Shown here in pieces: positions 18,314 to 29,800 of a stretch of 64,000 bases of DNA. The DNA is from Streptococcus australis. GTDB lineage: Bacteria > Bacillota > Bacilli > Lactobacillales > Streptococcaceae. Location: NCBI RefSeq assembly GCF_901543175.1, contig NZ_LR594040.1, forward strand, positions 372,001 through 436,000. Direction: 5' to 3'. The notes beneath the pieces were generated by a model. That model ran no database searches and had not been told where the DNA came from. It saw nothing but the letters and a program-made list of their open reading frames with translations. Position numbers and translations under genes: made by a program. Position 1 is the first letter of the stretch. Each line of letters begins with the position of its first letter.

Positions 18314-19927
18314 ATGGAAATCATGACAATTGCGATTGTTGTTTTTGCCGTCATCATTGGTTTAGTCATTGGATATGTCAGCATCTCAGCTAAGATGAAA
18401 TCATCTCAAGAGGCTGCAGAGTTGATGCTTCTAAATGCTGAACAAGAAGCAACTAATTTACGAGGACAAGCTGAGCGCGAAGCGGATTTATTGCTAAATG
18501 AAGCCAAGAGCGAAAGCAAGTCTCTTAAAAAAGAAGCACTATTGGAGGCCAAAGAGGAAGCCAGAAAATACCGTGAAGAAGTGGACGCTGAATTTAAGTC
18601 AGAACGTCAGGAGCTCAAGCAAATTGAAAGTCGTTTGACGGAGAGAGCTACGAGCCTTGACCGCAAAGACGACAATTTGACGAACAAAGAAAAAACACTT
18701 GAACAAAAAGAACAAAGTATTTCTGATAGAGCAAAAAACCTTGATGCACGTGAAGAGCAATTAGAGGAAGTCGAAAGACAAAAAGAAGCTGAACTTGAAC
18801 GTATCGGCTCCCTTTCTCAAACTGAGGCTCGAGATATTATCTTGGCTCAGACAGAGGAAAACTTGACCAAGGAAATTGCTAGCCGCATTCGCGAGGCTGA
18901 GCAAGAAGTGAAGGAGCGTTCAGACAAGATTGCGAAAGATATCTTGGCTCAGGCTATGCAGCGTATCGCTGGTGAGTATGTAGCGGAGTCAACAAACTCT
19001 ACAGTTCATCTACCAGACGATACCATGAAGGGACGCATTATCGGTCGTGAAGGACGCAATATTCGTACCTTTGAAAGTTTGACAGGGGTAGATGTTATCA
19101 TCGACGACACACCAGAAGTGGTAACCTTGTCAGGATTTGATCCGATTCGTCGTGAAATTGCTCGTATGACCATGGAAATGTTGCTCAAGGATGGACGTAT
19201 CCACCCAGCTCGTATCGAGGAGTTGGTGGAGAAAAACCGTCAGGAGATTGACAATAAGATCCGTGAATACGGTGAGGCTGCTGCCTATGAGATTGGTGCG
19301 CCAAACCTTCATCCAGACTTGATGAAGATCATGGGACGCTTGCAGTTCCGTACTTCTTATGGACAAAATGTCTTGCGTCATTCGATTGAGGTTGCTAAGT
19401 TATCTGGTATCATCGCCAGTGAACTTGGTGAAAATGCAGCTCTTGCCCGTCGTGCTGGATTCCTTCATGACATAGGGAAAGCTATTGACCGCGAGGTTGA
19501 AGGTAGCCACGTTGAGATTGGTACAGAGTTGGCTCGTAAGTACAAGGAACACCCAGTTGTGGTGAATACGATTGCTAGCCACCACGGGGATGTCGAAGCC
19601 GAAAGTGTCATTGCAGTAATTGTTGCTGCAGCAGATGCCTTGAGTGCAGCGCGTCCAGGTGCTCGTAGTGAATCTCTTGAAAGCTACATCAAACGTCTCC
19701 ATGATTTGGAAGAAATCGCCAATGGCTTTGAAGGAGTGCAAAATAGCTTTGCCCTTCAAGCAGGACGTGAAATCCGTATCATGGTAAATCCAGGACAAAT
19801 CAAAGACGACAAAGTCACAATCTTGGCTCACAAAGTTCGTGAGAAAATTGAAAACAATCTCGATTACCCAGGAAATATCAAGGTAACCGTGATCCGCGAA
19901 CTTCGTGCAGTAGATTATGCTAAATAA
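18314..19927 (+). CDS. rny: Ribonuclease Y
   Basis: RNase Y is the membrane-anchored endoribonuclease that starts bulk mRNA decay in Firmicutes. The 537 residues show an N-terminal membrane helix (about 5-25), a long charged coiled coil (about 30-190), a KH domain with [15 protein letters not shown] (about 235-250) and an HD domain with HDIGKAID (about 384-391). Its own promoter lies upstream and a terminator follows. Confidence 0.98.
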   Translation: MEIMTIAIVVFAVIIGLVIGYVSISAKMKSSQEAAELMLLNAEQEATNLRGQAEREADLLLNEAKSESKSLKKEALLEAKEEARKYREEVDAEFKSERQELKQIESRLTERATSLDRKDDNLTNKEKTLEQKEQSISDRAKNLDAREEQLEEVERQKEAELERIGSLSQTEARDIILAQTEENLTKEIASRIREAEQEVKERSDKIAKDILAQAMQRIAGEYVAESTNSTVHLPDDTMKGRIIGREGRNIRTFESLTGVDVIIDDTPEVVTLSGFDPIRREIARMTMEMLLKDGRIHPARIEELVEKNRQEIDNKIREYGEAAAYEIGAPNLHPDLMKIMGRLQFRTSYGQNVLRHSIEVAKLSGIIASELGENAALARRAGFLHDIGKAIDREVEGSHVEIGTELARKYKEHPVVVNTIASHHGDVEAESVIAVIVAAADALSAARPGARSESLESYIKRLHDLEEIANGFEGVQNSFALQAGREIRIMVNPGQIKDDKVTILAHKVREKIENNLDYPGNIKVTVIRELRAVDYAK

Positions 19928-19934
19928 ATAAGAA

Positions 19935-19963
19935 AGAGCAGTTGAAATATTACTGCTTTTTTG
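19935..19963 (+). terminator. Terminator after rny
   Basis: AGCAGT and ACTGCT stem with a short loop, followed by TTTTTTG, eight to ten bases after the rny stop. Confidence 0.75.
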
Positions 19964-19995
19964 TTACACTAGATAGAAAGACTGTAGAAGGATAA

Positions 19996-20688
<693 letters not shown>

Positions 20689-20712
20689 ACTATAGGAAAC
20701 AGGTACAAGCAA

Positions 20713-21027
20713 ATGATGTTAAAACCCTCTATTGATACCTTGCTCGACAAGGTACCATCAAAATATTCACTCGTAATCTTGGAAGCAAAGCGTGCCCACG
20801 AACTAGAAGCAGGTGCGCCAGCAACTCAAGAGTTTAAGTCTGAAAAATCAACTCTTCGCGCTTTGGAAGAAATCGAGTCTGGAAATGTAACCATTCACCC
20901 AGATCCAGAAGGAAAACGTGAAGCGGTTCGTCTCCGTATCGAAGAAGAAAAACGCCGCAGAGAAGAAGAAGAAAAGAAAATCAAAGAGCAAATTGCTAAA
21001 GAAAAAGAAGATGGTGAAAAAATTTAA
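20713..21027 (+). CDS. rpoZ: RNA polymerase omega subunit
   Basis: The 104-residue (or 103, starting at the second ATG) omega subunit aids assembly of beta' into RNA polymerase. It opens [20 protein letters not shown] and ends with a very charged Glu/Lys/Arg helix. It sits between gmk and priA as in other Firmicutes. Confidence 0.95.
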   Translation: MMLKPSIDTLLDKVPSKYSLVILEAKRAHELEAGAPATQEFKSEKSTLRALEEIESGNVTIHPDPEGKREAVRLRIEEEKRRREEEEKKIKEQIAKEKEDGEKI

Positions 21028-21092
21028 GGTTGGGGGGACTCAATCTTATTTTTTCTATTGCAAGAATTTACTGACAAGGAGGAGGTGAGAAG

Positions 21093-23489
21093 ATGGCTAT
21101 CGCAAAGATTATAGTGGATGTTCCCCTGATGCAGACGGACCAGCCCTATAGCTACAAGGTCCCTGAGGAATTTGTAGACATGCTAGAAGTCGGTATGCGG
21201 GTTCACGTTCCTTTTGGTAAAGGCAATCGTTTGATCCAAGGGATTGTGCTAGGCTTGGAGTCCCAGTCGGATGAAGAGATGGCAGATCAGGACTTGAAAG
21301 AGATTGCAGAAGTGCTGGACTTTTCTCCCGTCTTGACTCAGGAGCAACTCTGGCTAGCTGAGGAGCTACGTAAGTCTGTCTTTTCTTACAAAATCTCCAT
21401 CCTAAAAGCCATGCTTCCAGGATTTTTAAACTCCAGTTATGATAAGATTCTCTATCCTTTAGAAGGCCTAAGTCAGGCAGACAGAGAGCGCTTGTTTGGT
21501 TCTGAAGATTCGCTAGCCTTTTCTTCTCTAGATTTAGCCAAGCAGGCAGAAATGATGCGCTTGACCAGAAAAGGTCTGCTCCGCTTAGAGTACCAGGCTG
21601 TCGATCAAAAGAAGGTCAAGACCCAGTCTTGGTATGAGGTCCATGTTGAACAGTTGGAAGGTATTGAGATTTCTGCGCGTGCTAAGAAAAAGGCAGAGCT
21701 GAGAGACTATCTGCTTGCTCATGCGGAAAGTGCTCCTCTGGCTAGCTTGCTAGAGTCTTATTCGAGGGAGCAAGTCAACTTTTTTGTGGATCAAGGAGCG
21801 CTAACCCTAGTTCAAAAGGAAGTGCAACGTTCAGCTGCTTATTTCGAAGGCATTGAAGTAAGTAGACCTTTGGAGCTGAACCCAGAGCAAAGACAAGCTC
21901 GCGATGCTGTTATCAGTGCTATTGGCAGTCAGCAACCTCCTTTCCTCCTTCAAGGGATTACAGGAAGTGGGAAAACAGAGGTTTATTTGCAGATTATCCA
22001 AGGAACCTTGGACAAGGGCAAGACAGCCATTTTGCTGGTACCTGAGATTTCTCTGACACCTCAGATGACCGAGCGCTTTATTTCTCGTTTCGGCGAGAAA
22101 GTGGCCATCCTTCATTCAGGCTTGTCTAATGGTGAGAAGTACGATGAATGGCGCAAGGTTGAGCGTGGAGATGCTCAAGTTGTGGTTGGGGCCAGATCGG
22201 CCATCTTTGCTCCTCTGAAAAATCTGGGTGTCATGATTATTGATGAAGAACATGAAGCCAGTTACAAGCAAGACAGCAATCCGCGTTATCATGCTAGAGA
22301 GGTCGCCATTCTACGGGCCCAGTACAATCAAGCAGCTCTCGTACTTGGGTCTGCCACACCGAGCTTAGAAAGCCGTGCGAGGGCTGGAAAAGGTGTCTAC
22401 CACCACTTACGTCTAACCCAACGAGCCAATCCTATGGCTACGATTCCAGAGGTTCAAGTGATTGACTTTCGGGACTATATCGGACAAAATGAGACATCAA
22501 ACTTCACCCCTCCTTTGCTAGAAGCTATCCAAGACCGACTGGATAAAAAAGAGCAGGCAGTCCTCATGCTCAACCGTCGGGGCTATTCTAGCTTTGTTAT
22601 GTGTAGGGAGTGTGGGACTGTGGATACTTGTCCCAACTGTGATATTTCTCTGACTCTCCATATGGATACAAAGACCATGAATTGCCATTACTGTGGCTTT
22701 TCTAAGGGAATTCCTCATGTCTGTCCCAACTGTCAGAGCAGCAGTATTCGTTACTACGGGACAGGGACTCAGAAAGCATATGATGAGCTAGCAGAACTCT
22801 TTCCTCAGGCTCGCATTCTGCGGATGGATGTGGATACGACCCGTAGAAAAGGCAGTCACCAAGCTCTTCTTGACCAGTTTGGGCGAGGGGAAGCGGATAT
22901 CTTGCTGGGAACTCAGATGATTGCCAAGGGCTTGGATTTTCCCAATGTGACCCTAGTCGGAGTTCTTAATGCGGATACGGCCTTGAATTTGCCTGATTTC
23001 CGTTCTTCTGAGAGAACCTTCCAACTCTTGACCCAGGTGGCTGGCCGTGCAGGTCGAGCGGAGAAAGCAGGTCAGGTCTTGATCCAGTCTTACAATCCTG
23101 AGCACTATGCCATTCGATTTGCAAAAGATCAGGACTATGAAGGTTTTTATGCCTATGAAATGGGCATCAGGCGCCAACTCGGTTATCCGCCTTATTATTT
23201 CACTATTGGGATTACCCTCTCTCACAAGAAAGAAGAAGAGGTTGTCAAACGTGCCTATGAGGTCATGGGAATTTTGCGCTCAGGTTTATCGGAAACTAGT
23301 AAAATCCTTGGACCAACGCCAAAACCCATTGCCCGTACCCACAACCTTTATCATTACCAGATTTTGATTAAATACCGTTTAGAAGATGAGCTGGGTCCAA
23401 CCCTCAATCAGGTTTTGGCCTTGACTCAAGAACGTGAAAATAGCGAGCTTCGTCTCAGCATTGATCATGAACCGCAGCAATTTTTATAA
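21093..23489 (+). CDS. priA: Primosomal protein N' (replication restart helicase PriA)
   Basis: PriA reloads the replisome at stalled forks. The 798-residue protein has the 3'-binding N-terminal domain (about 1-100), helicase motif I GITGSGKTE (about 288-296) and DEEH box (IIDEEHEASYK). Paired zinc-binding clusters follow (CRECG, CPNCD, CHYCG, CPNCQ, about residues 505-550), then motif VI GRAGRAEKAG. A strong GGAGGTGA ribosome-binding site fixes the ATG at 21093. Confidence 0.98.
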   Translation: MAIAKIIVDVPLMQTDQPYSYKVPEEFVDMLEVGMRVHVPFGKGNRLIQGIVLGLESQSDEEMADQDLKEIAEVLDFSPVLTQEQLWLAEELRKSVFSYKISILKAMLPGFLNSSYDKILYPLEGLSQADRERLFGSEDSLAFSSLDLAKQAEMMRLTRKGLLRLEYQAVDQKKVKTQSWYEVHVEQLEGIEISARAKKKAELRDYLLAHAESAPLASLLESYSREQVNFFVDQGALTLVQKEVQRSAAYFEGIEVSRPLELNPEQRQARDAVISAIGSQQPPFLLQGITGSGKTEVYLQIIQGTLDKGKTAILLVPEISLTPQMTERFISRFGEKVAILHSGLSNGEKYDEWRKVERGDAQVVVGARSAIFAPLKNLGVMIIDEEHEASYKQDSNPRYHAREVAILRAQYNQAALVLGSATPSLESRARAGKGVYHHLRLTQRANPMATIPEVQVIDFRDYIGQNETSNFTPPLLEAIQDRLDKKEQAVLMLNRRGYSSFVMCRECGTVDTCPNCDISLTLHMDTKTMNCHYCGFSKGIPHVCPNCQSSSIRYYGTGTQKAYDELAELFPQARILRMDVDTTRRKGSHQALLDQFGRGEADILLGTQMIAKGLDFPNVTLVGVLNADTALNLPDFRSSERTFQLLTQVAGRAGRAEKAGQVLIQSYNPEHYAIRFAKDQDYEGFYAYEMGIRRQLGYPPYYFTIGITLSHKKEEEVVKRAYEVMGILRSGLSETSKILGPTPKPIARTHNLYHYQILIKYRLEDELGPTLNQVLALTQERENSELRLSIDHEPQQFL

Positions 23490-23501
23490 GAAGGAGAAGA
23501 A

Positions 23502-24437
23502 ATGACAAAACTAATCTTTATGGGGACTCCCGACTTTTCAGCAACAGTTTTGAAGGGGTTGTTATCAGATGATCGTTACGAGATCCTAGCTGTTGTGACC
23601 CAGCCAGACCGCGCTGTCGGCCGTAAAAAAGTTATCCAAGAAACTCCAGTCAAGCAGGCCGCCAAAGAAGCGGGTCTCCCTATCTACCAACCTGAAAAAT
23701 TATCTGGAAGCCCAGAGCTGGAAGCTATTATGAATTTAGGAGCGGATGGGATTGTGACCGCTGCTTTTGGGCAGTTTCTCCCAAGTAAACTTCTTGATAG
23801 CATGGATTTTGCGGTCAACGTTCACGCTTCCCTTCTCCCCAAACACCGTGGTGGCGCCCCCATTCATTATGCCTTGATTCAAGGGGATGAGGAAGCTGGT
23901 GTGACTATTATGGAAATGGTCAAGGAAATGGATGCAGGAGATATGATTTCCCGTCGCAGTATTCCCATCACAGATGAGGACAATGTTGGTACCTTGTTTG
24001 AAAAATTGGCGATCGTTGGTCGTGATTTGCTTTTGGATACCTTACCTGCCTATATTGCTGGGGAGATCAAACCTGTGCCTCAGGATCCAAGTCAGGTCAC
24101 TTTCTCGCCAAATATCAAGCCAGAGGAAGAAAAGCTGGACTGGACCAAGACCAATCGCCAACTCTTCAACCAAATCCGTGGAATGAACCCATGGCCAGTT
24201 GCCCATACTTTTCTCAAAGGCGACCGCTTTAAGATTTATGAAGCCCTACCAGTAGAAGGTCAGGGAAATCCAGGTGAGCTCCTCTCTATTGGCAAGAAAG
24301 AATTGATCGTCGCAACGGCTGAAGGAGCTCTATCTCTCAAACAAGTGCAGCCAGCAGGCAAGCCTAAGATGGATATTGCTTCCTTCCTCAACGGTGTTGG
24401 ACGGACTTTGACTGTAGGAGAACGATTTGGTGACTAA
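23502..24437 (+). CDS. fmt: Methionyl-tRNA formyltransferase
   Basis: Fmt formylates initiator Met-tRNA using 10-formyl-tetrahydrofolate. The 311-residue protein begins [17 protein letters not shown]. It has the catalytic-core motif [20 protein letters not shown] (Asn/His) and the C-terminal OB-like domain. It starts 12 bases after priA with AAGGAGAAG upstream, and its last codons overlap the beginning of rsmB. Confidence 0.98.
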   Translation: MTKLIFMGTPDFSATVLKGLLSDDRYEILAVVTQPDRAVGRKKVIQETPVKQAAKEAGLPIYQPEKLSGSPELEAIMNLGADGIVTAAFGQFLPSKLLDSMDFAVNVHASLLPKHRGGAPIHYALIQGDEEAGVTIMEMVKEMDAGDMISRRSIPITDEDNVGTLFEKLAIVGRDLLLDTLPAYIAGEIKPVPQDPSQVTFSPNIKPEEEKLDWTKTNRQLFNQIRGMNPWPVAHTFLKGDRFKIYEALPVEGQGNPGELLSIGKKELIVATAEGALSLKQVQPAGKPKMDIASFLNGVGRTLTVGERFGD

Positions 24438-25743
24438 AGTAGAAACGGCTAGAAATCTAGCTCTAACAGTGTTAGAGGATGTTTTTGTTAATCAAGCCTA
24501 TTCGAATATTGCCTTAAACAAATATCTCAAGGGGTGCAAACTTTTAGCTTCAGACAAGGGCTTGGTGACAGAGATTGTCTACGGAACGGTAGCCCGCAAA
24601 CTCACCTTAGAATGGTACTTGTCCCACTTTATAGAAGACCGAGACAAGCTAGATAACTGGCTCTATATCCTGCTTCTTATGAGCGCCTACCAACTCCAGT
24701 ACCTAGACAAGGTACCTGATCATGCCGTCGTAAATGAAGCGGTAGAATTGGCAAAAGCTCGTAAAAAAGGCAGTGAAAAATTGGTCAATGCTGTCCTTCG
24801 TCGTATCTTGCGAGAAGGGTGGCCAGATATTGCAACTATCAAACGCAAAAACAAGCGTGATTCCATTGCTTATTCTCTCCCAGTCTGGTTGGTGTCTAAG
24901 CTCAAGGAAGAATATGGCGAAGAGCGAGCCCAAGCCATCTTTGACAGCCTATTGGTGCGTAACAAAGCCAGCATCCGAGTGACCGACTTGAGCCGAAAAG
25001 AGGAAATCAAGGCCGTGTTAGAGGCGAGTGATTCACCTTTGGCCGCTTCTGGTTTGGTCAAGGAGCAGGGACACTTTGCGGGACATGATTTGTTTTCAGA
25101 GGGAGCCATTACCATCCAAGACGAGTCCAGTCAACTGGTTGCTCCCACTCTTGATCTGCAAGGCGATGAGCAGGTTCTAGATGCCTGTGCGGCTCCGGGT
25201 GGAAAAACAGCCCATATAGCTTCTTACCTCACATCCGGTAAGGTGACGGCTTTGGATCTTTATGATCACAAGTTGGACTTGATCCAAGAAAATGCCCAAC
25301 GTCTGGGTGTGGCGGATAGAGTGCAAACGAAAAAATTGGATGCCAGAAAAGTGCATGAGTTTTTTGAAAAAGACTCTTTTGACAAGATTTTAGTAGATGC
25401 TCCTTGTTCTGGAATTGGTCTTTTGCGCCGCAAACCAGATATCAAATACAATAAAGAAACGGCGGATTTCGCATCATTACAGCAAATTCAGCTAGAAATA
25501 CTAGGTAGTGTTTGTCAAACCTTACGAAAAGGTGGTATAATAACGTATAGTACCTGCACTATCGTCTCAGAGGAGAACTTTCACGTCGTTGAGGCATTTT
25601 TAGAAAGTCACCCCGAGTTTGAGCAGGTTAAACTAGAACATGAATGCAAGGATATTTTGAAGGACGGCTGTATCTTGATCACTCCTGAATTGTACGGAAG
25701 TGATGGATTCTTTATCAGCCAATTCCGCAAGATATCTGATTAG
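24430..25743 (+). CDS. rsmB: 16S rRNA (cytosine-967-C5) methyltransferase RsmB
   Basis: RsmB (SunL/Fmu) methylates C967 of 16S rRNA. It has an N-terminal NusB-like RNA-binding domain, then SAM motif [16 protein letters not shown], catalytic [15 protein letters not shown] and second cysteine [10 protein letters not shown] (about 375). I place the start at the GTG 24430 ([11 protein letters not shown], 437 residues); a TTG three bases earlier is possible. Both overlap the end of fmt, so translation is coupled. Confidence 0.96.
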   Translation: MTKVETARNLALTVLEDVFVNQAYSNIALNKYLKGCKLLASDKGLVTEIVYGTVARKLTLEWYLSHFIEDRDKLDNWLYILLLMSAYQLQYLDKVPDHAVVNEAVELAKARKKGSEKLVNAVLRRILREGWPDIATIKRKNKRDSIAYSLPVWLVSKLKEEYGEERAQAIFDSLLVRNKASIRVTDLSRKEEIKAVLEASDSPLAASGLVKEQGHFAGHDLFSEGAITIQDESSQLVAPTLDLQGDEQVLDACAAPGGKTAHIASYLTSGKVTALDLYDHKLDLIQENAQRLGVADRVQTKKLDARKVHEFFEKDSFDKILVDAPCSGIGLLRRKPDIKYNKETADFASLQQIQLEILGSVCQTLRKGGIITYSTCTIVSEENFHVVEAFLESHPEFEQVKLEHECKDILKDGCILITPELYGSDGFFISQFRKISD

Positions 25744-25758
25744 GAAGGAACTGACACA

Positions 25759-26499
25759 ATGGAAATAGCATTATTAACAGATGTTGGTCAGAAACGAACA
25801 AATAACCAAGACTATGTCAATCACTTTGTCAACCGAGCAGGACGCACCATGATCCTCTTGGCTGATGGGATGGGAGGACACCGTGCAGGCAATATCGCTA
25901 GTGAGATGGCGGTGACAGATCTGGGCGTGGCTTGGGTTGATACCCAAATCGACACCGTCAATGAGATCCGTGAATGGTTTGCCCACTATCTGGAACTTGA
26001 AAATCAAAAAATTCATCAGATGGGGAAAGACGAAGCCTATAAGGGGATGGGAACAACGCTTGAAGCAGTAGCCATTATTGGAAATCAAGCTATTTATGCC
26101 CATATTGGTGATTCTCGTATCGGTTTGATCCGTGGTGAAGATTATCGCCAGCTCACAAGTGATCATTCTTTGGTTAATGCTCTGCTAAAGGCTGGTCAGC
26201 TAACTCCAGAGGAGGCAGAAGTTCATCCGCAGAAAAATATCATTACCCAATCCATTGGGCAAAAAGATGAAATTCAACCAGATTTTGGCATGGTTAGCCT
26301 AGAGCCAGGAGACTACCTCTTGCTCAACAGTGACGGCTTGACCAATATGATCTCAGGAAGCGATATCTACGATATTGTAACGAGTGATATTTCCTTGGCA
26401 GACAAGGCGGCAACTTTGATTCGTTTTGCCAACAATGCAGGTGGTTTAGACAATATCACGGTTGCCCTTGTTCACATGAATGAGGAGGAAGTAGAATGA
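25759..26499 (+). CDS. phpP: PP2C-type protein phosphatase, partner of StkP
   Basis: The 246-residue cytoplasmic PPM phosphatase reverses StkP phosphorylation of cell-division proteins. Metal-binding Asp residues are seen in [13 protein letters not shown] (about 35-47), [16 protein letters not shown] and GGLDNITV. The stop overlaps the stkP ATG by four bases, a coupled phosphatase-kinase pair. Confidence 0.96.
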   Translation: MEIALLTDVGQKRTNNQDYVNHFVNRAGRTMILLADGMGGHRAGNIASEMAVTDLGVAWVDTQIDTVNEIREWFAHYLELENQKIHQMGKDEAYKGMGTTLEAVAIIGNQAIYAHIGDSRIGLIRGEDYRQLTSDHSLVNALLKAGQLTPEEAEVHPQKNIITQSIGQKDEIQPDFGMVSLEPGDYLLLNSDGLTNMISGSDIYDIVTSDISLADKAATLIRFANNAGGLDNITVALVHMNEEEVE

Positions 26500-28379
26500 T
26501 CCAGATCGGCAAGATTTTTGCCGGACGATATCGAATTGTCAAACAGATTGGTCGAGGAGGCATGGCGGATGTTTACTTGGCCAAGGATTTGATCCTAGAC
26601 GGGGAAGAAGTGGCGGTTAAGGTCCTGAGGACTAACTATCAGACAGATCCGATTGCTGTGGCACGTTTTCAACGTGAAGCGAGAGCCATGGCGGATCTGG
26701 ATCATCCCCATATCGTTCGAATAACAGATATCGGTGAGGAAGACGGTCAGCAGTATCTAGCTATGGAGTATGTGGCAGGGCTTGACCTCAAACGTTATAT
26801 CAAAGAACACTCCCCTCTCTCAAATGAAGAAGCCGTCCGTATTATGGGACAGATTCTCTTGGCGATGCGTCTGGCGCATACGAGAGGGATTATCCACCGA
26901 GATTTGAAACCTCAAAATATCCTCTTGACACCAGATGGAACTGCCAAAGTTACAGACTTTGGGATTGCCGTGGCTTTTGCAGAGACCAGTCTGACACAGA
27001 CCAACTCCATGCTCGGTTCAGTCCACTATCTCTCACCTGAGCAGGCCCGTGGTTCCAAGGCAACTGTGCAGAGTGACATCTATGCTATGGGGATTATTTT
27101 CTATGAAATGTTGACTGGACATATCCCTTATGATGGGGATAGTGCCGTGACTATTGCCCTCCAGCATTTCCAAAAACCACTCCCATCTGTTATTGCTGAG
27201 AATCCAGCAGTACCGCAAGCTTTGGAAAATGTCGTTATCAAGGCAACAGCTAAGAAATTGACGGATCGCTATCAGTCTGTTTCGGAAATGTATGTAGACT
27301 TGTCGAGTTGTTTGTCTCACAATCGTAGGAGAGAACCAAAGCTAGTCTTCGATGAGGCAAGCAAGGTTGATACCAAGACCTTGCCTAAGGTTCCACAAAG
27401 CACTCTGACTTCTATTCCGAAGGCTAAGCCACAATTAGATCGACCTCAATCAAAACAGCAGACTCAGCAGGTGGTAGATGAAGCACCTGTACCAAAACCA
27501 GCGAAAAAACGGAAGTTTAAAGCTCGCTACATGATTTTACTAGCCAGTGCCTTGCTAGTTGCAGCCTCTTTGATTTGGATCTTCTCCCGAACTCCAGCGA
27601 CTATTGCTATTCCAAATGTATCGGGACAGACAGTAGCAGAGGCAAAAGAAGCCCTTAAAAAGGCCAAGTTTGAAGCTGGTGAAGAGAAATCGGAAGCTAG
27701 TGATACAGTAGCGGAAGGACGCGTTATTCGAACCGATCCAGAAGCTGGCGGCGGTCGAAAAGAAGGGACCAAGGTCAACTTGATTGTATCATCAGGCAAG
27801 CAATCCTTTCAACTAAGTAACTATGTAGGACGCAGGTCTTCAGATGTTGTCGCAGAGCTCAAAGAGAAAAAGGTTCCGGAAAATCTTATCAAAATTGAGG
27901 AAGAAGAAACAAGTGAGAGCGATCCGGGCACAGTTATTAGACAAACCCCAGCTGCAGGAAGTACGTATGATTTGACCAAGGCAACCAGTATTGTTTTGAC
28001 AGTCGCTAAGAAAGTAACCAGCGTTTCCATGCCAAGTTACATTGGCTCCAGTCTCGAATTTACGAAAAATAATTTGATTCAAATTGTTGGTGTAAAAGAG
28101 GCCAATATCGAAGTTGTGGAAGTATCGACTGCTCCTGAAGGAACTACTGCAGGAACCGTTGTTAGTCAGGACCCTAAACCTGGAGAAAAGGTAGATCTCA
28201 ATAAAACACGTGTTAAGATTTCGATTTATAAACCAAAACCACTTCCTTCTTCCTCAAGTTCGTCTCAACACAGAAATCCAGGAACAGACACGACGCCTTC
28301 TCAGAGTAACAATCAAGGTAGCAACTCTACAACGGATTCTTCAGATGGCAGTAGAACGTCAAGCAATGAACGAAATTAA
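26496..28379 (+). CDS. stkP: Ser/Thr protein kinase with extracellular PASTA domains
   Basis: StkP coordinates septal and peripheral cell-wall synthesis. The 627 residues comprise an N-terminal kinase domain with [10 protein letters not shown] (glycine loop), AVKVL (Lys), HRDLKPQN (catalytic loop) and DFGIA. A juxtamembrane basic linker and one membrane helix (about 345-364) follow, then three visible PASTA repeats (about 370-435, 437-505, 508-580) and a Ser/Thr/Asn-rich tail. Pneumococcal StkP, as I recall, has four PASTA repeats, the last binding LytB; here I count three. Confidence 0.96.
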   Translation: MIQIGKIFAGRYRIVKQIGRGGMADVYLAKDLILDGEEVAVKVLRTNYQTDPIAVARFQREARAMADLDHPHIVRITDIGEEDGQQYLAMEYVAGLDLKRYIKEHSPLSNEEAVRIMGQILLAMRLAHTRGIIHRDLKPQNILLTPDGTAKVTDFGIAVAFAETSLTQTNSMLGSVHYLSPEQARGSKATVQSDIYAMGIIFYEMLTGHIPYDGDSAVTIALQHFQKPLPSVIAENPAVPQALENVVIKATAKKLTDRYQSVSEMYVDLSSCLSHNRRREPKLVFDEASKVDTKTLPKVPQSTLTSIPKAKPQLDRPQSKQQTQQVVDEAPVPKPAKKRKFKARYMILLASALLVAASLIWIFSRTPATIAIPNVSGQTVAEAKEALKKAKFEAGEEKSEASDTVAEGRVIRTDPEAGGGRKEGTKVNLIVSSGKQSFQLSNYVGRRSSDVVAELKEKKVPENLIKIEEEETSESDPGTVIRQTPAAGSTYDLTKATSIVLTVAKKVTSVSMPSYIGSSLEFTKNNLIQIVGVKEANIEVVEVSTAPEGTTAGTVVSQDPKPGEKVDLNKTRVKISIYKPKPLPSSSSSSQHRNPGTDTTPSQSNNQGSNSTTDSSDGSRTSSNERN

Positions 28380-28382
28380 CCC

Positions 28383-28418
28383 AATCTTTGTCATGAAATC
28401 ATGACAAAGATTTTTTTT
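28383..28418 (+). terminator. Strong terminator after stkP
   Basis: Perfect 14-bp stem (AATCTTTGTCATGA and its complement) with a 2-base AA gap, followed by T8. It ends the gmk...stkP transcript. Confidence 0.9.
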
Positions 28419-28430
28419 AACAAGATTTTG

Positions 28431-28439
28431 TGATAAAAT
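28431..28439 (+). promoter_or_regulatory. Extended -10 promoter of the ThrE-like pair
   Basis: TGATAAAAT (28431-28439), 28 bases before the ATG at 28467, which has an AAGGAGGAG ribosome-binding site. Confidence 0.55.
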
Positions 28440-28466
28440 ATAGGGAGTAGAAAAAAGGAGGAGAAA

Positions 28467-29225
28467 ATGGACGAATCAAGAGAGTTGAATGCCGTCATTG
28501 ATGTAATTATGTTAGCTGGAACCATTCTCTTGAAAAGTGGTTCGGAGATTCATCGGGTTGAGGATACCATGATTCGTATTGCCCATTCACAAGGGATTAT
28601 GGACTGTAATGTGCTTGCCATGCCCGCTGCTATTTTCTTTTCTATTGAAAATACCAATATTTCTCGGATGAAACGGGTGACCTCATCCTCTTATAACATT
28701 GAAAAAGTTTGCGATGTCAACCAAGTATCACGGGAGCTTGTGGGCGGGCAGATTGATCTCTCGACAGCCTTTAAAAAGCTCAAAGAAATTGGTAATCAAG
28801 CCCTTCCTTATACAAAGTTCCAAGTGACTGTAGCAGCGACCCTCAGTGCCCCTTTCTTCTCGATTATGTTTGGGGGCAATGTTTATGACGCTTTTGGTGC
28901 AGCTATTGCAACTTTATTTGGATTTGCCTTCTCTCTCTACGTCGAGAAGTTTGTCCGCATTCCTTTTGTAACGGCCTTTGCGGGTGCCTTTGTTTTCGGA
29001 TTGATCGCCCAGTTCTGGGCCCGCTATACAGGCTTTCCTTCGACGGCAGACCTGATTATAGCAGGAGCGGTCATGCCCTTTGTTCCAGGGATTGCTCTGA
29101 CAAATGCGGTACGGGATATCATGACCAATCATATCAACTCTGGTATGAGCAAGATGTTTGAATCTTTGCTCATTACCCTCGCTTTAGGGGCCGGCACTTC
29201 TGTCGCCCTGGTTTTGATGACATAA
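28467..29225 (+). CDS. Threonine/serine exporter family, large subunit (ThrE N-terminal domain)
   Basis: The 252-residue protein has a soluble N-terminal part containing LKSGSEIHRVEDTM, the ThrE/DUF1212 signature. About five membrane helices follow (from about residue 115 on), with the PFVPGIALTNAVRD motif. In Corynebacterium ThrE exports threonine and serine; in many Firmicutes the protein is split in two, as here. It starts after a strong AAGGAGGAG site. The partner begins one base after its stop. Substrate is inferred from the family. Confidence 0.85.
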   Translation: MDESRELNAVIDVIMLAGTILLKSGSEIHRVEDTMIRIAHSQGIMDCNVLAMPAAIFFSIENTNISRMKRVTSSSYNIEKVCDVNQVSRELVGGQIDLSTAFKKLKEIGNQALPYTKFQVTVAATLSAPFFSIMFGGNVYDAFGAAIATLFGFAFSLYVEKFVRIPFVTAFAGAFVFGLIAQFWARYTGFPSTADLIIAGAVMPFVPGIALTNAVRDIMTNHINSGMSKMFESLLITLALGAGTSVALVLMT

Positions 29226-29226
29226 G

Positions 29227-29682
29227 ATGACTCTAACAAGTATTTTACTCCAAGCAGTGGCGAGTTTACTCGCCATTATCACCTTTCTAATCGTACTGAA
29301 TGTTCAACGCTCTATGCTCCTACCTGGTGGTGTTCTGGGAATGGGTGTCTGGCTCCTCTATCTCGTGCTCAAAGAACCGACCAATGTTATTGTTGCGACC
29401 TTTATCGCGGCGGTGGTAGGTTCTTGTATCAGCCAGATTTTAAGTATCATCTATAAGACACCAGCAGTGGTTTTTGTCTTGGCTATTCTTGCCCCCCTGG
29501 TACCAGGTTATCTTTCCTATCGGACGACTGCCTTCTTTGTGACAGGCGATTACAGCCATGCCCTTGCCAGTGCAACTTTAGTGGTTATGTTGGCTCTCGT
29601 TATTTCTATCGGGATGGCGAGTGGAACGGTGATTTTAAAACTTTATTACTATATCCGAAAACAGCGAGGAATCTCCTCCTAA
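29227..29682 (+). CDS. Threonine/serine exporter family, small subunit (ThrE C-terminal/DUF3815)
   Basis: The 151-residue protein has four to five membrane helices and the LAPLVPGYLSYRTTAFF motif matching the second half of ThrE (the PxVPG motif is also present in the larger partner). It is coupled to the preceding gene (stop TAA and ATG separated by one base). It presumably forms the transporter with that protein. Confidence 0.85.
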   Translation: MTLTSILLQAVASLLAIITFLIVLNVQRSMLLPGGVLGMGVWLLYLVLKEPTNVIVATFIAAVVGSCISQILSIIYKTPAVVFVLAILAPLVPGYLSYRTTAFFVTGDYSHALASATLVVMLALVISIGMASGTVILKLYYYIRKQRGISS

Positions 29683-29697
29683 GGCTGTCAAAGAAAA

Positions 29698-29728
29698 GGC
29701 TTGATTTGGTGAATCAAGTCTTTTTTCT
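29698..29728 (+). terminator. Terminator after the ThrE-like pair
   Basis: GGCTTGATT and AATCAAGTC pair around a 5-base loop and are followed by TTTTTTC. Confidence 0.75.
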
Positions 29729-29746
29729 CTCATTTGTTCCTATTTG

Positions 29747-29755
29747 TGATAAAAT
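29747..29755 (+). promoter_or_regulatory. Extended -10 promoter of mvaS-mvaA
   Basis: TGATAAAAT (29747-29755), same type as upstream of the ThrE pair. The ATG of mvaS lies 45 bases downstream. Confidence 0.5.
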
Positions 29756-29800
29756 AGAATAGAACGATTTTTTACAATGAATGAAAAAACAGAGGTAAAT

